DNA of 64,000 nt from Heterodera schachtii (Eukaryota > Nematoda > Chromadorea > Rhabditida > Heteroderidae). Location of the stretch: positions 532,371-596,370 of the forward strand of contig SIJG01000001.1 of NCBI GenBank assembly GCA_023374025.1. The letters are read 5' to 3'. Position numbers and translations under genes: made by a program. The number at the start of each line of letters is the position of its first letter. Positions within the stretch are counted from its first letter, which is position 1. Shown here one piece after another: positions 61,640 to 64,000 of the stretch. The notes under the pieces were generated by a model. It searched no databases. It was not told where the DNA came from and saw only the letters and a list, made by a program, of their open reading frames with translations.

Positions 61640-64000
61640 ATGAAGAATAGCTCCTCTTTTTTTATGCTTTACATTGCCATTTTTTGGCTTTCTTATGAAT
61701 GCACAAATGGCATGCCAAAAATGCACGGCGAGTCCTCTTCAAACCCAGGTAAAATGAAGCCTTAATTTAATTGATAATAAATTTTAGACTTTTTAATATT
61801 TTATAGCATCGAAAAATATTATTCGGTATTCAACAATAATTAATGCCTTTGTTTTAACCTAATTTGTAAGCATTAAAAAAATTAATAACTAAAAAAATAT
61901 ATATTTTTTTGTATAATTATTTTTAAAGGGAAAATGAATAGTCAAAAGCCCAACGTGAGCAGCATAAAGGGCAAAAAACAAGTGATCATGCTAATGAGAA
62001 AAGCGTCGTGGAAAAGCATCAGGATGAATCAGAAACTGAAACTGGGAATTCGGTAGGTTACATTATTATTTTATAGAGTAGCTTAAGGAATTTGTTGAAA
62101 ACTTTTTAACGGGGTGAACATTGAATTTCAGTAAATACATAAAGCAGGAATTATTAAAAGCTAGGGTTGTTCACTGTCGTTTAACCGAACCAAAACCGAA
62201 AACCAGCCTAACCGGGTTTTAGTTAATTATTTTTTGCTAAAATTGCAATTTTATAAAACTTTGATAACAAATAGAGCCAAATTTCTAAAAATTTCCCAGC
62301 TTCGGTTCCCTAAAACTCTCTTTTTTCAACTTCTCAAAATCGCAAAAGTTGGTCAATTTTGGACAACTATCTTTAATTAATTCTTTGCCAGAATTGGAAT
62401 TTTTATGAAAAACTGTTAACAAGTAGAGCCAAAATTTCCAAAAAATGCGCCGGAAAAAATATTAAGAAAAGAAAAAAAAAGTCTTCGTGTTCGATATGCT
62501 TATTCTTCTACAAAAAGGTTAGGATTGATTTCATAAAACTCCTGCTTATCCCCCATCTTTTTACCAATTTTTTTATTAATTAAAAACCGATCAAAAAATA
62601 ATTCTCCGCATTTAAAATTGTAAGGCACCATTTTAATTGGTGTGAATTTGATTCGTGTTATTGTCAAATTCAAAAAATTCTTTTTAGAAGGAACAAACTG
62701 AGGAAAAATATATTTTGGTGAAAAAATGTTTTAACATACGAATAAATAAAACAATTTATTTGTCCCTTATTTACTAGAAAATTTTTTCATTTTTTTGGGC
62801 TTATTTTATTCTAGAATTTTTGGAAGGATAAATTTTGAGAAAATATAGATCTCGACTCTCGCGGTCAATTCTTGAAATCTTGAATTTCTCAAAAATACTC
62901 TCTAGCAGACCTAATTTGGTCGACTTCCAGCAATTATAGGGTTTTCTTCATTTTCTTACCCTTATCTAATTAGGAAAGCTCTGTCGGTTTAACAAATATC
63001 TCAGCACTTGTTAAGCATTAGATTTATTAAAGACATTATCTTTTTACGCATGAATAAAAAAATTTTAAACGTTTTTCTTCTTGAATTTTTGGAAGGATTA
63101 ATAAAGAAATAAGTTAAATTTTGGAAAAATATCGATCTCGACTTTCGCGGTCAATTTTTAAAATCTCGAGTTTCTCAAATTAATTTGGTCGACTTCCGGC
63201 AATTCTATATTTTCCTTATTTTGTTACCCTTATCTAAATAGGAACCTCTGGCGGATTTAACAAACATCCCAGCATCTGTTAAGCATCAGATTTATTAGAG
63301 ACATCATTGCAAAAAATTTTATAACATAATTATTATTGAAAAGAATTAACAATTAGATTGATTCGGATTTTTAAGCTTTATTATAATTTTTAGTTGCTTG
63401 GTTTGTTATTTACGACCCAGAATAACTTCTTTTATAGAATTAAGCATTCAAAAATTAATTAAAATTTTCAAAAAGGTGTTTCATGCAAAAGCCGAGGGAA
63501 AAAATCCTAGCAAAAATAAGGACAAAAAAACGATTGGTGAACAAGAGAATTTCGAAAATATAGATCAACATCCGATCAGTAAAGAAACAAGAAAATGGTT
63601 AAAGAAATTCATTGAATTTATTGACAAAAACAACCCAAAACAATTCAATGGAATTGAGGAAAAAGAGCAATTAAACGATGAAAAGGAATTAAATGAGAAG
63701 AAAAATGAATTAAAAGAAAAACTGAAAAAATCGGACAAAGAGGTAAAATTGAGTTAATTAAGTACCATTAATATCTTAATGAACAGATGGTGACACGTGA
63801 AGAAGTAAAGCAATTTTTTGCCTTATTAAATAATTTTTTGAAAGACATTGAGACGAAAATGACCACAAAACTTAAAACATTAAAAACATATGATTCATTT
63901 CGCATTGAGAAGACAATTGAAAATGAAATAAAAACACCAAAGAAACAAAAAGAAGTGGCCAAACTTGAAAAATGTATATGCCAAAATGAAAAAACAAAGT
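61640..64000 (+). CDS. Secreted Lys-rich protein, 3'-partial, one possible frameshift
   Basis: Exon 1 (61,640-61,748) encodes a signal peptide (MKNSSSFFMLYIAIFWLSY, then ECTNGMPKMHGESSSNP), closely similar to 46,883-46,988. Exon 2 (61,929-62,052) starts KMNSQKPNVSSIKGKK. After the six-A run at 61,973-61,978 the family-like acidic sequence (HANEKSVVEKHQDESETE) is one frame over, and the exon length is one base off phase 0. After a 1.3-kb intron comes a long Lys/Glu-rich exon (start between 63,438 and 63,474, to 63,742), with NPSKNKDKK, HPISKETRKWLKKFIEFID and KEKLKKSDKE, then an exon from about 63,787 with VTREEVKQFFALLNNFL and TPKKQKEVAKLEK that runs off the window. The body looks helical and has no family I recognise. 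The minus-strand copy at 4.1-5.0 kb is its decayed paralogue. Its product is probably secreted. Confidence 0.6.
62810..63310. repeat. Tandem duplication inside the intron (two 230-250 bp units)
   Basis: Unit 1 (62,810-63,050) and unit 2 (63,080-63,310) share GAATTTTTGGAAGGAT, GATCTCGACT.TCGCGGTCAA, TTTGGTCGACTTCC.GCAATT and TTAAGCAT.AGATTTATTA in order. Confidence 0.75.

Overview
The window looks like an AT-rich nematode nuclear genome, most likely a plant-parasitic cyst nematode of the Globodera/Heterodera type. The main reason is a dense cluster of SPRY (B30.2) genes with the sequence style of the cyst-nematode RBP-1/SPRYSEC and RanBPM-like families (motifs such as [28 protein letters not shown] and IEANFGPNFKFDL). 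These have short introns and upstream coiled-coil exons. The species cannot be fixed from the sequence alone, and every exon model here was made by eye from splice signals, reading phase and family comparison.

Layout. 0-12.6 kb: the 3' end of a SPRY gene (119-527), a frameshifted SPRY copy (918-1681), a ribosomal protein eL6 fragment cut by a hAT-like MITE, a decayed copy of a secreted Lys-rich gene (about 4.1-5.0 kb, minus), an apparently complete coiled-coil + SPRY gene (6,176-9,394) and a minus-strand SPRY pseudogene (10,865-12,546). 12.8-20 kb: mostly repeats, namely a hAT-like MITE, a 2.3-kb near-perfect palindrome with SPRY debris at its centre and a cut FLYWCH gene at its edge, a tandem duplication and an unrecognised basic ORF. 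20-30 kb: two large double-SPRY genes on opposite strands (20,050-23,735 minus; 26,643-29,455 plus). 30.6-35.7 kb: a young Ty3/gypsy LTR retrotransposon with identical 238-bp LTRs and a 5-bp target duplication, sitting inside a SPRY C-terminal exon. 37-41.4 kb: an inverted segmental duplication carrying two SPRY copies with complementary deletions; the minus copy keeps its N-terminal coiled-coil exons. 42-46.4 kb: several inverted-repeat elements. 46.9-50.8 kb: a signal-peptide module, an unusual GC-richer Cys-containing exon and a third double-SPRY gene. 51-60 kb: repeats, an acidic minisatellite beside a LINE reverse-transcriptase remnant, a small Cys-rich secreted gene with a decayed duplicate, a tandem array and a GC-rich TIR element. 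60.5-64 kb: a second copy of the signal-peptide module, joined to a Lys-rich body that runs off the window.

How it fits together. Each SPRY domain is encoded by four exons with intron phases 1, 2 and 1, and the second exon is usually 94 nt. N-terminal modules (signal peptide + Ser/Asn-rich linker, an acidic head, a membrane/signal-anchor exon, several coiled-coil exons) end in phases that let them join different bodies. The locus therefore reads as an exon-shuffling effector-type cluster in which signal peptide, anchor, coil, Lys-rich body and one or two SPRY domains are recombined. Many copies are broken by single-base frameshifts, transposons or inverted duplications.
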